Origin: Spirometra erinaceieuropaei
Lineage: Eukaryota; Platyhelminthes; Cestoda; Diphyllobothriidea; Diphyllobothriidae
DNA length: 64,000 bases
Assembly: GCA_902702965.1 (NCBI GenBank)
Contig: CACRXP010000632.1
Span: 283,213 to 347,212 of the forward strand
Reading direction: 5' to 3'
The position numbers and the translations under genes were made by a program. The notes beneath the pieces were generated by a model, which saw only the letters and a program-made list of their open reading frames with translations, ran no database searches and was not told the DNA's origin. This document shows positions 1 to 11,838 of the stretch, piece by piece. The stretch's first letter is position 1, and each line of letters starts with the position of its first letter.

Positions 1-340
1 TCAACCGGATCCGCCACCACACCCTGACATGTCCGCATCTGTTATGGTGCGCAAATCCGATAACGCCCGCCAGAGTCCGATATGACACCCGTGTTGGTCC
101 AGCGCATCTAGTACGTGGCCCGTTTGGGACACACACACACCCACCGTCTTCCGGTGGCATGATAAAATCGAAAGAGTGGAGGTGGTGCGGGCGCGGGCGT
201 TGACAAAGTTGCATAGTCCTTTTAGCTTACCACTCAGAACCTGGTCCCCAAGTCGCACCACCCTGCATTCAGGGAGTTTTCCTGACCGCAAATCAATTAA
301 ATTGTCATAAACGTCATGACTGGGGGGGGGGGGCTTTGTC
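1..340 (+). repeat. Dispersed repeat D, copy 1
   Basis: The segment around 60-150 (a run of CCGATATGACACCC, then TTGGTCCAGCGCATCTAG and TGGCCCGTTT) recurs with substitutions at about 54780-54845 (+) and inverted at about 46165-46240. A minus-strand open frame of 113 codons crosses it but shows no recognisable domain and ends in a G/C homopolymer (about 320-332), so I treat it as non-coding. Confidence 0.5.
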
Positions 341-1056
341 ACCTGGTCCTCACTTCTGAGCAGAGCGCTGACACCCCATCAACAAACGGACTTTTGGCCA
401 GGATTTTTTGCGCGTTAGCAAGACTGGAATATAGAGGGGGCGAAATTAGTTTAAAGGGTTCAGTTGCTCGTACATCTACAGTTGGCTGCTTAATTCTGAT
501 GGCATTTTGGGAACGTAGGTAACTGGTCGTCATATTACCACAAGGATACAAAACACTAGTTTAGTTCCTTCGAAAGAGACAATTTTAGCAGACTATTTGC
601 AAAAAACCCCATATCCCTAGATTTTCTGTTCCTGTTTTCCCCATGTTGCTATATACCACGAAAACCCACTAGAAAACCAAAATCAAATTTCCACTTTGTA
701 TTTCACATTTCCCGAAAAAATTTATTCCCATGATTAAATTCCTCTGTCCTTTTATTATGTACTACATATTTTTCGATTATTCCGGATTAAGGACTTTGTT
801 GTATAGTTTTTTTCCAGAAAAAGTTTCGTAAGAAATTTGCAATAGGGCGTTAGCTCGAATGCTTGACTTAATTGCATTTGCTCGGAGGAATCTGCGATCA
901 GCATATATTTCTATGTAATGCACTGAAGAGCATTTCCTTTGTACCTTCCGTTTGAGGGGCCGCAGTACCTCATCTGGATATCCTATGATGTCAGCGGACA
1001 AATGTTGAATTTTTTTAAGGAAGCAGTAAGCTGCAAAGATATGACTAAAGGTATTA
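341..1056. other. AT-rich sequence, nothing recognised
   Basis: AT-rich DNA without a coding signature. A minus-strand open frame (777-1166) runs into the SINE-A copy and is judged spurious. No N-terminal EAAT exon could be identified here. Confidence 0.6.
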
Positions 1057-1248
1057 CACTTCGGGGTTGGGTATGACTGGCCGACGACGGCTAATAAGCC
1101 AGAAATGGCCATTCCAGTCTCCCTTGTCTTTGTCGGTAATGCCATTCTGCCTATATCATGCGCCACTGCTTGTTGGGTTCGAGAGAGAGTCCATAAGGCA
1201 CAACGGAACGAGTGAGTTCCGTAAGAACGATCAGTGAGCGCCCCCTAC
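1057..1248 (+). mobile_element. SINE-A copy 1 (head missing)
   Basis: Begins in the GGGTATGACTGG body and ends in the conserved GAGCGCCCCCTA 3' end. It lacks the tRNA-like head. The hammerhead-like segment (1075-1119) keeps perfect stem I (GACTGG/CCAGTC) but has CCGACGA in place of CTGANGA. Confidence 0.85.
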
Positions 1249-2343
1249 CAAGGATATTAATATTTGAAAAGGAAAAGGTTGATTTCTAATCGTTGACTTC
1301 CATGTGGCGCCTGTTTGACGCTGAGGGGTATGGGTCTGTTAGACAGTATTCTGACAGTTGATTATAAACTTGTGTATCCAGCTGCACTATAAACTGCCAG
1401 CGATAAGTCACACTTTCTAAACTCTTCACGGCAAATACAGTTAAGCTGAATATCCTATTCTTCTTTTTGTTCAAATGAGGCTTGAAACCTGGGAAGAAAC
1501 TGTCTGAAACAAACGTTCACTGTACTGTGACCACAAAAATAAGGAAACCGGAAGTTAACAATTGGGCGAACGAACATCTTAATTGTAGGATGTGGCATGA
1601 ATTGAATACTGTAGTAGTACCAGCATAGGCAAAATGACCGAAGTCGCGTGCCGAGCGTGAAACTCTGAAAATCAGATTGCAAACATAAGAGTTATAATTT
1701 AGGTCTAAGATGCACAGAAATCCCAAGGGTAAGGGTAGGGTAGGTGACCCCCTGGGTAGATAGTGTGCTTCATAACGGTTTGCCTGACAGTGGATAGCGA
1801 AGGGGGTTATGCAGGAAGCAGATTTTGACCTCCAATACCGATATCGACATTAAAGTTGTCAATTTTGGACTCAAGTTTGGGGTTTGGCCGACGGTTAAAA
1901 TTGGTGTTAGTTGGGTTATTCTTGGGAATAGGGTTTCCATGCTTGAGCTATGGTTTGTATTTGGGATGAAGGCTAGGGTTTAGGTTTTTGGGCTTGGTTT
2001 ATGGTTACGGTCACGTCCCATATTTCACTAAGTGCCTACTGTAAAGAGATTTTCCCCTGAAGGCGTTACCATGGTTGGCGTTAGGTTTGCAGCTAACTAC
2101 GGTTTCCCCAAGGAGGTTACATACCATAACATTGCCGTCACGAGCTTATAGCCACTTCATCCATTTACTTCCACCTTGGACCTCTCAATCATGCATACCG
2201 CTGCTGTTCCATACCGCATAAAGTAATGGTCCAAGTATTTTTAATTGGGAAAAAGGCAGCCCCACTATTTGCCTCTTACTATGCATGCAATGCTTACTTT
2301 CACTAAAATTAACTCAATAAAGTCCTTTCTTGCCAAATAATAG
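1249..2343. other. Upstream EAAT intron, telomere-like patches
   Basis: Non-coding. Holds short G-rich telomere-like stretches (about 1722-1745 and 1860-2020, with GGGTAAGGGTAGGG and GGGTTTAGG words) and the polypyrimidine/acceptor region of exon A. Confidence 0.55.
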
Positions 2344-2536
2344 TGTTCTGCCGACAACCTCATCGTGACGCTCACCGTCGTGGCCGTCATCGCTGGCATG
2401 GGTCTCGGTATCCTCCTGAAGTTTGTTGCCAATCCGACCACTCGTCAAATATACTTAATCGCCTTTCCCGGTGAACTGCTCATGAACATGCTCAAGATGC
2501 TCATTATCCCCCTGATAATCTCCAGTCTTGTAACAG
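2344..2536 (+). CDS. EAAT: EAAT exon A: TM1 to TM2
   Basis: This exon encodes TM1 (NLIVTLTVVAVIAGMGLG), a short loop, and TM2 beginning FPGELLMNMLKMLIIPL and ending SSLVTG. The FPGE-L--MLKM-I-PLI-SSL signature is diagnostic of the EAAT branch of SLC1. An in-frame TAG at 2341-2343 overlaps the acceptor AG, so the exon must begin at 2344 and an upstream exon supplies the N-terminus. No in-frame ATG precedes TM1. The donor is GTATTT at 2537, and the exon ends in phase 1, with the G completed to glycine by exon B. The exon supplies part of the scaffold domain. Confidence 0.95.
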
Positions 2537-3113
2537 GTATTTTTTCATTTTGCCCTTCCATCAGTCTGTTTTCATGCGACACGTAGTCTGAATTTTTAGC
2601 AGGTGGCCCAAATAGGGGGTAGTGAGTCCTAAGCGCCGAAATCCAGCCCAACGTCGCAAGCATAGTTGCAATTCTTTATTCCCTATACGCGTAAAATAAG
2701 AAAAAATAGCATGCTGCACTGATCTCTCAACTGATATGTCTGCCTCTGTAGCCGCTAACTTGTGACACTATAGTGTTTTACTAAAATCGCCGTGAACAAA
2801 ACCGCAGGTCAGCATCAAGGTTAGACAGGCTGTAGTACTTCCTCCCTACTACCACACACTAACCCAGGTTCAGAAGGACTTGTTGGTGATTTTTAAGCAA
2901 ATGGCGATTCGACCGCCCACTGTTTTCTCCTCATCGTGGCGGGCACAGGACGGTGACTTGCGTGGGAATCCTTCTGTGGTGGTGGCAGACTTGCGAAGCA
3001 TCTGCTTCACTCTCTCTTCCTTTATACATCTGAGTTTAGGGGGGAAGACGGAGGCGGGACGGTCTAGGGCATGCTTGTACGCATAAACTCCTGATCATCT
3101 GCCATGTAGTCTT
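2537..3113. other. EAAT intron A-B, first part
   Basis: Intron sequence after the donor at 2537. No gene, RNA or repeat recognised. Confidence 0.6.
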
Positions 3114-3415
3114 CTCCAGCATGGTCAACGCCGCTGGCTAAATGAGTTGGGAAGAAAAACCCGGGAACATCAGTGAGTGAGGAACGAACTGTGTGACTGC
3201 AATTACCAACGACGTCCTTCCCTCTGACCTTGGGGAGAAGACAGAGTCAAGACGGCCAGAGACGTACTCCGGCACATAGATCCCTGAGCTTTCGGCGTGA
3301 TCTCTTCTCCAGGCATGGTTCACGCCACTGGCTGAATGACTTGTGAAGAAAAACCCGGGAAAATCCACGAGTGGGGAAAGAACATTGTGATTGCAATTAC
3401 CAGCAACCTTCTAGT
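3114..3415 (+). repeat. Imperfect direct duplication, about 195-bp offset
   Basis: The block CTCCAGCATGGTCAACGCCG, with GAAGAAAAACCCGGGAA about 40 nt further on, recurs about 195 bp later as CTCCAGGCATGGTTCACGCC with the same GAAGAAAAACCCGGGAA. Both are followed by a GATTGCAATTACCA-type ending. The copies differ by scattered substitutions, so the duplication is not recent. Confidence 0.7.
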
Positions 3416-4427
3416 CATTTCGATGTGTGGTTTGTGCGAACAGATATAGAGGTCCATAATAACATTTGGTCACGTCCGAACCGCCTAAGTAACGTTTACG
3501 AAGGAACTGTCGTCATCTGCAGTATATGATCTCATTGGGCGCATGCCGCGATAATGACAAACTACTGAGGTCATTGCCTGTCTAACTAGTACTCCAGATA
3601 GCGCTTGATACTCAGAGACTCACTGAAGCTACCATGCTAGATTGGAGATGCTTAAAAAGACAGAACCCTCATCTGTACGAAGATATCTTCTTCTGTACTT
3701 GAGGCAGTTTCATCCACCCCAAATGGGGCATAAGAATCATATGCTGATGTAAAAGAACAACTGATAAACTAATATTTTACCGGCATCGAAAAAGTCAAGA
3801 TTAAGGTGAGATTTTACTTAAACTTGTTTACATAACTGATGGACTTGCACTTATTCAAACACAACCTATTTTACAGCCAGTGTAAAAGTCCGATAAAATA
3901 TCTCTCAGCTCTTGTAACTCTCTTTGAAGTGGACCCTTGAATGTGTTTTTGGAGGTGACTTTCGGCAAAGGATACTCAAGGGATCCCTCTAGTACTATGC
4001 TCCGCCCAGTTATGTTGCAAAGAACGTCTTGCATCCAACTATTACCCGCCTACCCAGTTGGAACCTACCAGATATCACGACAACTAAATGCTACTTCGGA
4101 GTGGCATAGATGCTTGTCAATCAAAATTCTTTTTGTGGCAAAACGTCTCTTATAGGTCCTGTTAAATCGCTTTAAAATTTGCAGAAGTTCACTCTGATAA
4201 CTTGCACTTAATTTGCCCGACACTAGAAACTGCTGTGATAAACTGTATTTCTTATTTCGAATTTCATATGCAAGGCGTATCGCAGAGGTAAAAGAAGACA
4301 GGGCAGCAATTGGGAGATGGCACCCAAATGTCTGTTGCCTAGAGACAATACCTACTTTATCTATTTGAGCAGGTTATAGCCCTACAGTCCACATGTTGCT
4401 TCACTTAGATTATCACCGTCTCCAAAA
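3416..4427. other. EAAT intron A-B, unannotated
   Basis: AT-rich intron. I see no coding, RNA or repeat signature. Confidence 0.55.
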
Positions 4428-4925
4428 GTTGAGATGCGACCGCTGTAGACCGAGCCAGGGTTAATCAGTTTTCATGGCTGTCGACTGACACCAGCAGTGG
4501 GGTTGCGGATACCTTGGATACCTTAGAAGCGTTGAGAAACGATCGCTGTAGACCAACCATTGGTTTGCCATCCTTCAGATATGCTTCCTTAGGTCAGGAG
4601 CGACGACATTATTCCTTTTGCGGCTTATTCTGCAAGAACATAGTTTCGGACAGTTGGGGAATGATCACTTTATACCTATCCCATGTTTACCAACCTTGAC
4701 AGTATCTTCCACAGCTGAAGAGCGAGTGCGGTATTCGGTATGCGGATTAATCTACAGTAACATGCGTTCGGACACTTGCGACACGATCGCTATGGACGGA
4801 CTCTTTGGCTTATGGATTATGACCATTACTTTCTTAGGTCGGTAACGATTGCAGTTGTAGATATACGGCTCAATCTATGGCACCATACCTTTGGACAGTT
4901 GAGAAACGATAGCCGTAGACAACAG
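4428..4925 (+). repeat. Degenerate tandem repeat, about 120-bp unit
   Basis: A module resembling GGACAGTTGAGAAACGATCG then CTGTAGAC starts near 4428, 4528, 4649, 4769 and 4893, i.e. 100-124 bp apart. Linkers also share words such as CTTAGGTC and GCGGATTAATCTAC. Short open frames crossing it are by-products of the repeat. Confidence 0.65.
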
Positions 4926-7193
4926 CTTCGTTTCTGAAAAAATTCTTACTATTCTGGAATATTATCCACGCATTCGAAGGCCCCACCCATTAAACCCCTA
5001 TTATCAATTATCCTGTAAGACAAGCTGCTTTGGTTGGCCGGATTTTTTTGGGGACCATCTCCCGATTGTTACCGGAGACAGAAAATGTCCAAGGCTTGTC
5101 CTATCCTGGATGCCCGTGTTTTGGGCGAACGATGGCGAAATTTCGAATTTCAGACAAATGTAGGAGTAAAGGAGAGAAAAATGAAGGCTAGTCGATCATC
5201 GAGGCCAGGTGTTTATTTTAGGTGTTTTTAAACTTACGCGGGAGTGCATCATGGGAGATATTAGTAACAACAGACCTGGCGACGGCTACAGGAAGGCCTG
5301 CAAATCAATGTTCATGGGTCTATATGCGGCGCTCGATCGACAGATTGATTGACCGAGCTCCCATCCGAGGCCCTGGCATTACCAAATTCTTAGCAAATTA
5401 TAATCGACATTAGTGGGAGGATGAAACGATGTCTGAACACGTCTTTTTCGAGCGAATGTTTGAGTGCAATGCATTATTGTCACATTGATCGCTGTCAGTA
5501 TCTTATGCGCTTTAAAATGAAGGGAACTGAATATCCTTCAAGGCATACAGGCAGGCGTATCCTTCCTAGAAACAAGAGGTATTCAGATAAAAGAAGGAAA
5601 TTTAAGCGCATTGTGTCGGGGTTGGACGCAAGTAGCATGAATAGTCGGTGGAATACTGGCAGTCATGAAAAAGCATCAAGTGTTAAACGGGTCAACGACG
5701 GCACTGCTGAAGCGCGCATGAAGGCTTTTAAGTCAAGTACTTCAATTAAATGTCCATCGTCACCAAGAAAAACACATTAATCAAGATATTACGACAAACG
5801 AGAGCACGCACGGTACCAAGACATTCACTATAGATTCCATCACAACAACAGATTTGATAATTCCATCTACAGATTTGACCGGACTCTTTAACTATGTTTC
5901 TGCATTGAATTTATTATTTGGCCTGCGTTTATTTGCTCTCTACTTAAGGAATAATCAGCAACCCTCAAAAAGGAAGTTTATGTTGCTCGTCGGAAAATGA
6001 TAAGGTTCTCAAAAAACAATGCACTAAGGATTCAATGCGACTGACAACTTTTATACGCCCACGCGCATCACGACTCCCCAATATAAAGCTCAGATGCTGG
6101 AATATGAGTGGAGAAAAACCGGAGGATGATTTTAAACATTTAATCTCTCATCCAAACCCTTTTTCCGTTAACAATCAGAATGCTTCATAAGCGAATACTG
6201 ACAAGGTGACCATAAAATTCTCAACTGAAATCAACACTGCATTTATTTCTCCTTAGGGTTTATGAGCAGACCCAAAGCCATTGACGTGAACATCCATGAT
6301 CTGTCACCAGCATTTATGATACTGCGATGCCGTTCAGACCACTATTTATTTTAAATGACTTTTCAAAACCCATCTTATTATTATTATTGGTCTACTGCAC
6401 TTTGCCTGTAAATGATTCGTCCATCCGTAGGCAGCGCCGAAATCGAGAGTACAAAGTAACTTTGCTGATTTTTACGCGAACATTTTCTTTGCTGGATGCC
6501 CTATTAAGAACTGTAATCAACATATGACAACCGCAAATTGTGATATGAATTCTGACGCCTGGATACGTTTCTAATAAACGATGTCGACCAACAAAATGTC
6601 CTCAGACAATTAACTTTCGCCGCGACTTTTGAGCCTATCGTCACTTGATCGGTTTTATCGTGAACTAGTAAAGTCGTGATCGTATATACTGAAAGCAAAA
6701 GTGGCTTCACAAACTCCAGCTTCCTTCGACACCGTAAACTTGACGCGTTCTGCAGGAAGCAGCAGCAGTCGCAAAACCCACAGTCACTTTTTCTGCCCCC
6801 TCTTGTTATTTCTTTCCGGCGTCTTTGTTATTTTGTCATCAAAATTCTATAGATCTCTTTTTGTTGTTAGGTCTGCCGCTTGGGTTTCTGTTCGGTTGTG
6901 GTTCGCTGGTTATTCGGCTTCAAAGGTTGCTCTCGTTTATTTTAAAATGTTTGTCAAAAATATCACATGGGCGAAATATAAATATAGCATCTCTTAAAAT
7001 TCTTCTTCCCCATAAGGCACACATTTCGCGCTTATCAATTATCAGTGAAAAAATGTTTACTATCTCTCAAGCAATAAATCTAAAAATAAAAATGTATGCA
7101 GACGCCACTAATGGCTCATTAAAAGGAGAATTATAAATTCCGACTGACAACTATTTTTGAATTATTTAAGGACATAACATTTCATATTTAAAG
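4926..7193. other. EAAT intron A-B, last part
   Basis: No recognised gene. An open frame at 5421-5780 (119 codons, rich in K/R/S) and one at 6701-6997 (98 codons, hydrophobic middle) have no family resemblance and no splice or poly(A) context, so I regard both as chance. The last bases form the exon B acceptor. Confidence 0.5.
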
Positions 7194-7404
7194 GATTATC
7201 CGGCTTGGACGCGAAATCGAGCGGAAAGATCGGCTCCTACGCAATGATTTACTATGTGACTACTACTGCAATGGCCGTCATAATTGGCATTGTGTTAGTG
7301 ATCAGTATTCATCCGGGATCTACGTCAATCAAGGAAAGCGTAGAAGTCGGAAAGGTCGACAAGCGTGTCACCAGTACACTCGACTCTTTTCTTGATCTCT
7401 TCCG
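7194..7404 (+). CDS. EAAT: EAAT exon B: end of TM2, TM3
   Basis: After the split glycine the reading is LSGLDAKSSGKIG, matching the conserved loop S-LD---SGK-G, followed by TM3 (YYVTTTAMAVIIGIVLV) and the IHPG turn. It ends in DSFLDLFR, just before the large extracellular loop. The acceptor is TTTAAAG at 7193 and the donor GTACGT at 7405. The exon enters with two bases completing a codon and leaves in phase 2 (CG of arginine). The first ATG lies inside the exon and is not a start. Confidence 0.95.
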
Positions 7405-8713
7405 GTACGTTGAGCGGCCACTTTATGTTTACATTTGATGCTCGGTATTTTTGTTGTGCTTCGAGGATTACGGATTTTAATCCCAAGTTCTATCTGCCAC
7501 CTGATTTAGTTTTCAGGTTGTAAACAACTTACTTTCAGAGCAGGAAATTGGCGAATGGTCAAAGTTTATTTTGTATTTTTATTGCATTTATTTTCAACTT
7601 CCGGTTTTTTATAAGGCAAATTTAAAAAAAAATTATGCGTGCGTCAGTCAAAAGTTTAAAATTTGATTTACGTTACAGGCGATTACTTAGAAGGGCTTGC
7701 AAATTGAGTAGCATGCAGCATAATTCTAAGATATTTCAGCCCCACCAAGAATGCACTTCTTGCGACCACTAGCAAACATCAAGATCCCTAAAAACGGCCA
7801 TCTAATTAGTATTGATTGCTCCGTCGACTTTCAATGTCTTTACTTATCGATACATATTTTGTAGAAGGCTTGCGTAAGGTAATGTTAACTTAGTCGTTTT
7901 GTAAAACATTAAGTCGTTCGAAAAATCTTTTGTTGAAGAAAGCTCGCCCTCAAGTCTAAAAAAGACCTTTTATTTCGAATAATTTGGAACCCGAGCTACC
8001 GTTTAAATTGCGTTTAAGGTTTAGAGAATAAAGGCTCTATACTGTCTATTTCCCCAAAATCGTGCCTTCCCTTATGCTACTAGAGTAAACGTTTCGTGGT
8101 CTTCAGAATTTTTTGAGACTATATTATCTTATTGCATCAAATAGAAGATCTGGAAAAGACGTAGTTGACCATAAAGTGAGTATCAGGGAAAATACCTGTG
8201 TACATATTCTGCAAAATTTGGTTCAAAAATAATTGGGAATTTATCACCCAAGTGGACGTCCTCGGTGAGTGCTATTTTGCAGGTGGCTAAAAAGACGAGA
8301 TTCAAATGCCTTAGGATTTTGCTGTTTAATACTTAATATTACAAGACTGCTCAAGCAACCCTTTTAAACGGAAATCACATGTCAAAATTCTATTTAATGT
8401 TACATGAGCTAACCCACTACTATATCTACTCTTGATTTTATCAATACCATCAAATTTGTGCTTTTAACCATAGAATAGGTTTGCATGCCAGATTTTAAGT
8501 ACATATTGAGTACTCTTCATCTGAGACTTCTGATTTCTTTTTCGACACACAATTCTGACCAATTTGAAGTTCATTAACATATTAGTTTTTTCAGGCGATA
8601 AATCAAAAACTTTCGATTTCATGAATTGCTTAAGGTTCATACCACCACAAAGATACTTAAAACATACTATTTCTGTTTCCCGGACTTTATTTCTACAACC
8701 GACAATTTTTTAG
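7405..8713. other. EAAT intron B-C
   Basis: AT-rich intron. It contains a short decayed piece (about 7678-7765) of the long-TIR element family (words CAGCATAATTCTAAGATATT and TTTCAGC). It ends in a T-rich acceptor. Confidence 0.6.
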
Positions 8714-8877
8714 AAATATATTTCCCGAAAATATTGTCCAGGCCTGCTTGGAACAGCAACAGAGCGAATACAGAAATACTACCCGCAAAAGAAGAAACGG
8801 GACCTTGCCTAACATGACTTACACCTCCGTCGAGGAGATTATTGTTCCGGTCTACAAGTCAAGTACAAATGTCCTTG
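8714..8877 (+). CDS. EAAT: EAAT exon C: extracellular TM4 loop
   Basis: The reading RNIFPENIVQACLEQQQ is the hallmark EAAT sequence after TM3. It is followed by a short variable extracellular segment and then VEEIIVPVYKSSTNVLG, which leads into TM4c. The variable segment holds three N-glycosylation sequons (NTT, NGT, NMT) and a basic run (TRKRRN). EAAT family members carry glycans in this loop, so glycosylation here is likely. The acceptor is TTTTTTAG at 8713 and the donor GTAGGG at 8878. Entry phase 2 and exit phase 1 match exons B and D. Open frames in the other phases hide this exon. Confidence 0.94.
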
Positions 8878-9190
8878 GTAGGGTGTTTTCAAGTTTGAAA
8901 CTTAACTGCTAATATGAAGTTAACTGTTGCTAGCCTTATGCGGCCCATCGGATAAAATCGGTGGAAACATCAACTTTTACCTTTATAACTTCAGGAAGAC
9001 GAAGTCCGCTCCACGTAATTTGCATGTACTATTTTGGAAACATTTATATGTCCTTTAATAACTTTCCCCACGTTTTTCTCCTTGTAGTTGCAAGTTTTGC
9101 TTAATTAATTTTTGGCCTCCCTGAGTCGGGGATAAAGAGTTATGATGAAAAGCAGTTGATGACCAGTTTATGTCGGTGACTGTACATCAG

Positions 9191-9560
9191 TTTTCTATTC
9201 AGAAGACGGGGGAACGAGCATACGCAGCTTTCGTTAAATTCTGGTCGGGCCAGTACACTTATGTAGGAACATGTCAGCGATAAGAGAAATCGATAAAAGT
9301 TTGCCTTAAAACATAGGCGGGGTGGGGGAATGTGGGGGAGGGTGGGGGGTAATAGTAGTCATTGTCAGGGCCGGGGTGAGAGCGGAAGTGCGCGGGGGGA
9401 GTTGCAGCGTTAGTCGACCTTCCACCACTTTAGGCGCGGAGCCTTAACTTGGTTATTCTGTGCGCATAAGATTGGTTTTCGTAATCTGATGGCGGCCGCT
9501 TCCGCTGTCGCTAACAGGCGCTGGCCTAGTAGCTTAGATTAGCTTACAATTCCGTGAAAA
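9191..9560 (-). mobile_element. Penelope-like PLE-2, truncated copy in EAAT intron C-D
   Basis: Read on the minus strand, 9440-9560 gives LLGQRLLATAEAAAIRLRK then PILCAQNN, which matches the C-terminal end of the PLE-2 endonuclease reading at 34042-34570 almost residue for residue. Farther along (9200-9260) is a diverged version of the PLE-2 terminal arm (ACGAGCATACG and CTTTCGTTAAATTCTGG). The GIY-YIG domain itself is gone. It fills much of an 899-bp intron. Confidence 0.8.
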
Positions 9561-9776
9561 TTTTGGATCGTAATTCGTGACGGTTGCTGTTAAAAGTGGT
9601 TCGGGTATGACGGCAGCGATCGATTGGTTGCTTTATGAGGGAACAGCACATTAAGAGCTTTGGCACATTTTTATTGAGGCTGTAAACAGTTCAGTTAAAA
9701 GGAGGTGTTAGTTGCTGATTTTTGATAACGTAATCAAATGCACAGTTGAAAATAAAGGTCTTTATTTACGTTTTAG

Positions 9777-9903
9777 GACTTGTGACGTTCTCGATAGCCG
9801 TTGGACTTATTATGGGGCAGATGGGAGAGCAAGCTCTTGTTATGGTGCAATTTTTTGTTATTTTAAATGAGATCGTCATGCGCCTGGTGAAAATCATTAT
9901 GTG
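9777..9903 (+). CDS. EAAT: EAAT exon D: TM4c to TM5
   Basis: The reading [19 protein letters not shown], then a TM5 segment ending [15 protein letters not shown], matches the EAAT motif F--LNEAIMRLV-IIMW. The first codon completes the glycine split with exon C. The donor GTAAGT at 9904 splits the tryptophan TG|G. Acceptor TTTTAG at 9776. At 127 bp it is the shortest exon seen. The intron just upstream holds a truncated PLE-2 copy. Confidence 0.94.
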
Positions 9904-11310
9904 GTAAGTTTTTGTATTCTCGGCCGTAAATTATTGCTTTTTCCTGCAAGAGTCAGAAAGTGCCCCGTTTAAATGTTTTCCTAATATGCACTGTACCCAG
10001 ATAATTAGCTTTTGGTAAAAAAAGAAAAGCCCTTCTTGGATTTTCAAACCAAACCTTCATATTATGTACGAGGACTTTTCTCAGACTAAATAAAATTGAG
10101 CTAAATATCCCAAAAGTTGACCTAGATTGATTTTTTGTAGATTTGACATTGTATGTTGGGGTTTTTATCACACTGTATATAGGCTTTGAGTGATTTTTCT
10201 ACCGTTCTTATGGTGGCTTTGGTTTGTTAGGAATAGTTATTGCTCAGTTTCTATTAGGCACATTTAGTGAAAGCGAGAGGATTTTTGAGACTAGAAACAT
10301 CGGTCTTTGGGGTTCAGTGCAGTTAATTAACTGCCTGCATCTAAAATAACATATGGTAATCTAAGACGCGCACAGCTCATTGGGGTCACGTCAAAGGCCA
10401 ATTTTCTGTCTGCAATCTTACCTCTATGTGCTGTTTTTCGACACATCCTGGTAAAAAGTAGTTTTTGTCGCCAAATCTTTTATTCACGCATCAGTAGGTC
10501 GTATGTAAGTATCAGTTCTACACTACCCAATCTGTTTACTTATTCACACATTGCTTTTTGCCATGACTCAGCAATTTGATTTTCGTCTTGGCTTCGAAAG
10601 ACAGGCATTTATCGAGAAATTCTTTCAGTTGAATAAAAGGGCTTTTGTTCTCGTGTAAAGGCCCTTCCAACCTAACAAACGACTACATTATAACGAGGCT
10701 CTTGCGAGCATAGGCGTGCTTATAGACGCACATCTTCTCAGACATGCAAACATAATGAACACTCGCATTTTGATGCTCGAAGATCAGGATGTATGAAATA
10801 AAGAAAACACCAGTCAGTTAAATCCCACTACCCTAAATAAGGTTAGCACTCAAAAACAATTAAATCAGTCTTACCACAAAGTTTTCTGATAACAAGTGCT
10901 TCTGGCATTATCAGGGTTGCCTGGGTCCAAATAACTGGTCCAATTTTCTCGATCCTATCACTAAGGCACCCAGTACGGTAACCTATCGAAGAACTTTTCT
11001 TAAAACTACTTAAAAGAAACTACCAGCACTCAGATGCCCTCACCCCAGACGGTCATCTTACACAAACTCTTTTGTGCAGTAGGTTGACCGACTAATGTTA
11101 GCTTTTGCTCTTCACGTTTTTCATATGTAAAGATGGGGACGATTTCCCTTGTTTTATTGCTAAGGACATTAATACGCCAACTTGGAGGTAATTCTTTAGA
11201 TCAGATCTCGCAGTTTTTTCGATGTACAGGTTTAGATCAATTTCAGTCAGGTAACCGGTCCATTTTCTATTTGTATTGATAAGTCCACACCAGTTAAAAA
11301 GATCAATCAG
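9904..11310. other. EAAT intron D-E, first part
   Basis: No gene or repeat family recognised in this stretch. Confidence 0.55.
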
Positions 11311-11346
11311 GTGGTGGTGGAGGAGGAGGAGGAGAAGAAGAAGACG
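11311..11346 (+). repeat. GGT/GGA/GAA trinucleotide run
   Basis: A purine-rich microsatellite (GGTGGTGGA, GGAGGA, GAAGAAGAA). Confidence 0.85.
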
Positions 11347-11808
11347 CCATGCCGTTTTGTGTGCAAAAACGAAGGTGGAATGACGAGTTGGATTCTAAAT
11401 ACTTGCGCATATTTATAAAGCCTCACGGCAGTGGCCAGTTTGGTAATAAACGGAGGAATTTTTCAACTGAAACGTACCCCTTTTAGTATTTATAAAATTC
11501 GTATTCGAAAAAACGTTCTTACTGCTTTTTGGCACCCGCTTAATAACCTGGGATGTTTATTCTCGCTACGAATGTTCATAATGTCGGTCGTTGAGGCGAA
11601 AAACCTGCGAACATTTATCTGTAAGGCGCCCTTATTATTTGTAGTCATAGGTGTTTCTCGATATCTCTTGTCTTTTCACCACATTTTATTCTGGGTCAGA
11701 GGGCATGCACTTGCCGAACACAATAGTCTGATCAATAGCAGTGAAATTGCCATTCCCAGGTGGAATAACAAAAGAAAAGGAGGCGTTCACCGGGAGAGGT
11801 GTATTGGA

Positions 11809-11838
11809 GGTCTGACGTTTCGAGTAGCTCAGGGTCTC
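11809..11838 (-). ncRNA. Hammerhead remnant in PLE-1 left arm
   Basis: On the minus strand it reads GAGACC, CTGAG, CTA, CTC, GAAAC, GTC, AGACC. The 3' half of a hammerhead core and stem I 3' strand are kept, but the CTGANGA box is shortened. It is the partner of the better motif in the right arm and is probably inactive. Confidence 0.45.

Noticed and set aside
1..342. 113-codon minus-strand frame at the window edge
   Set aside because: It spans a dispersed repeat and a G homopolymer. No domain.
5421..5780. 119-codon basic open frame
   Set aside because: No family resemblance. It lies in an EAAT intron with no supporting signals.
6701..6997. 98-codon frame with hydrophobic middle, possible small membrane protein
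   Set aside because: Only composition supports it. It lies in an intron, and an overlapping second frame of equal length exists.
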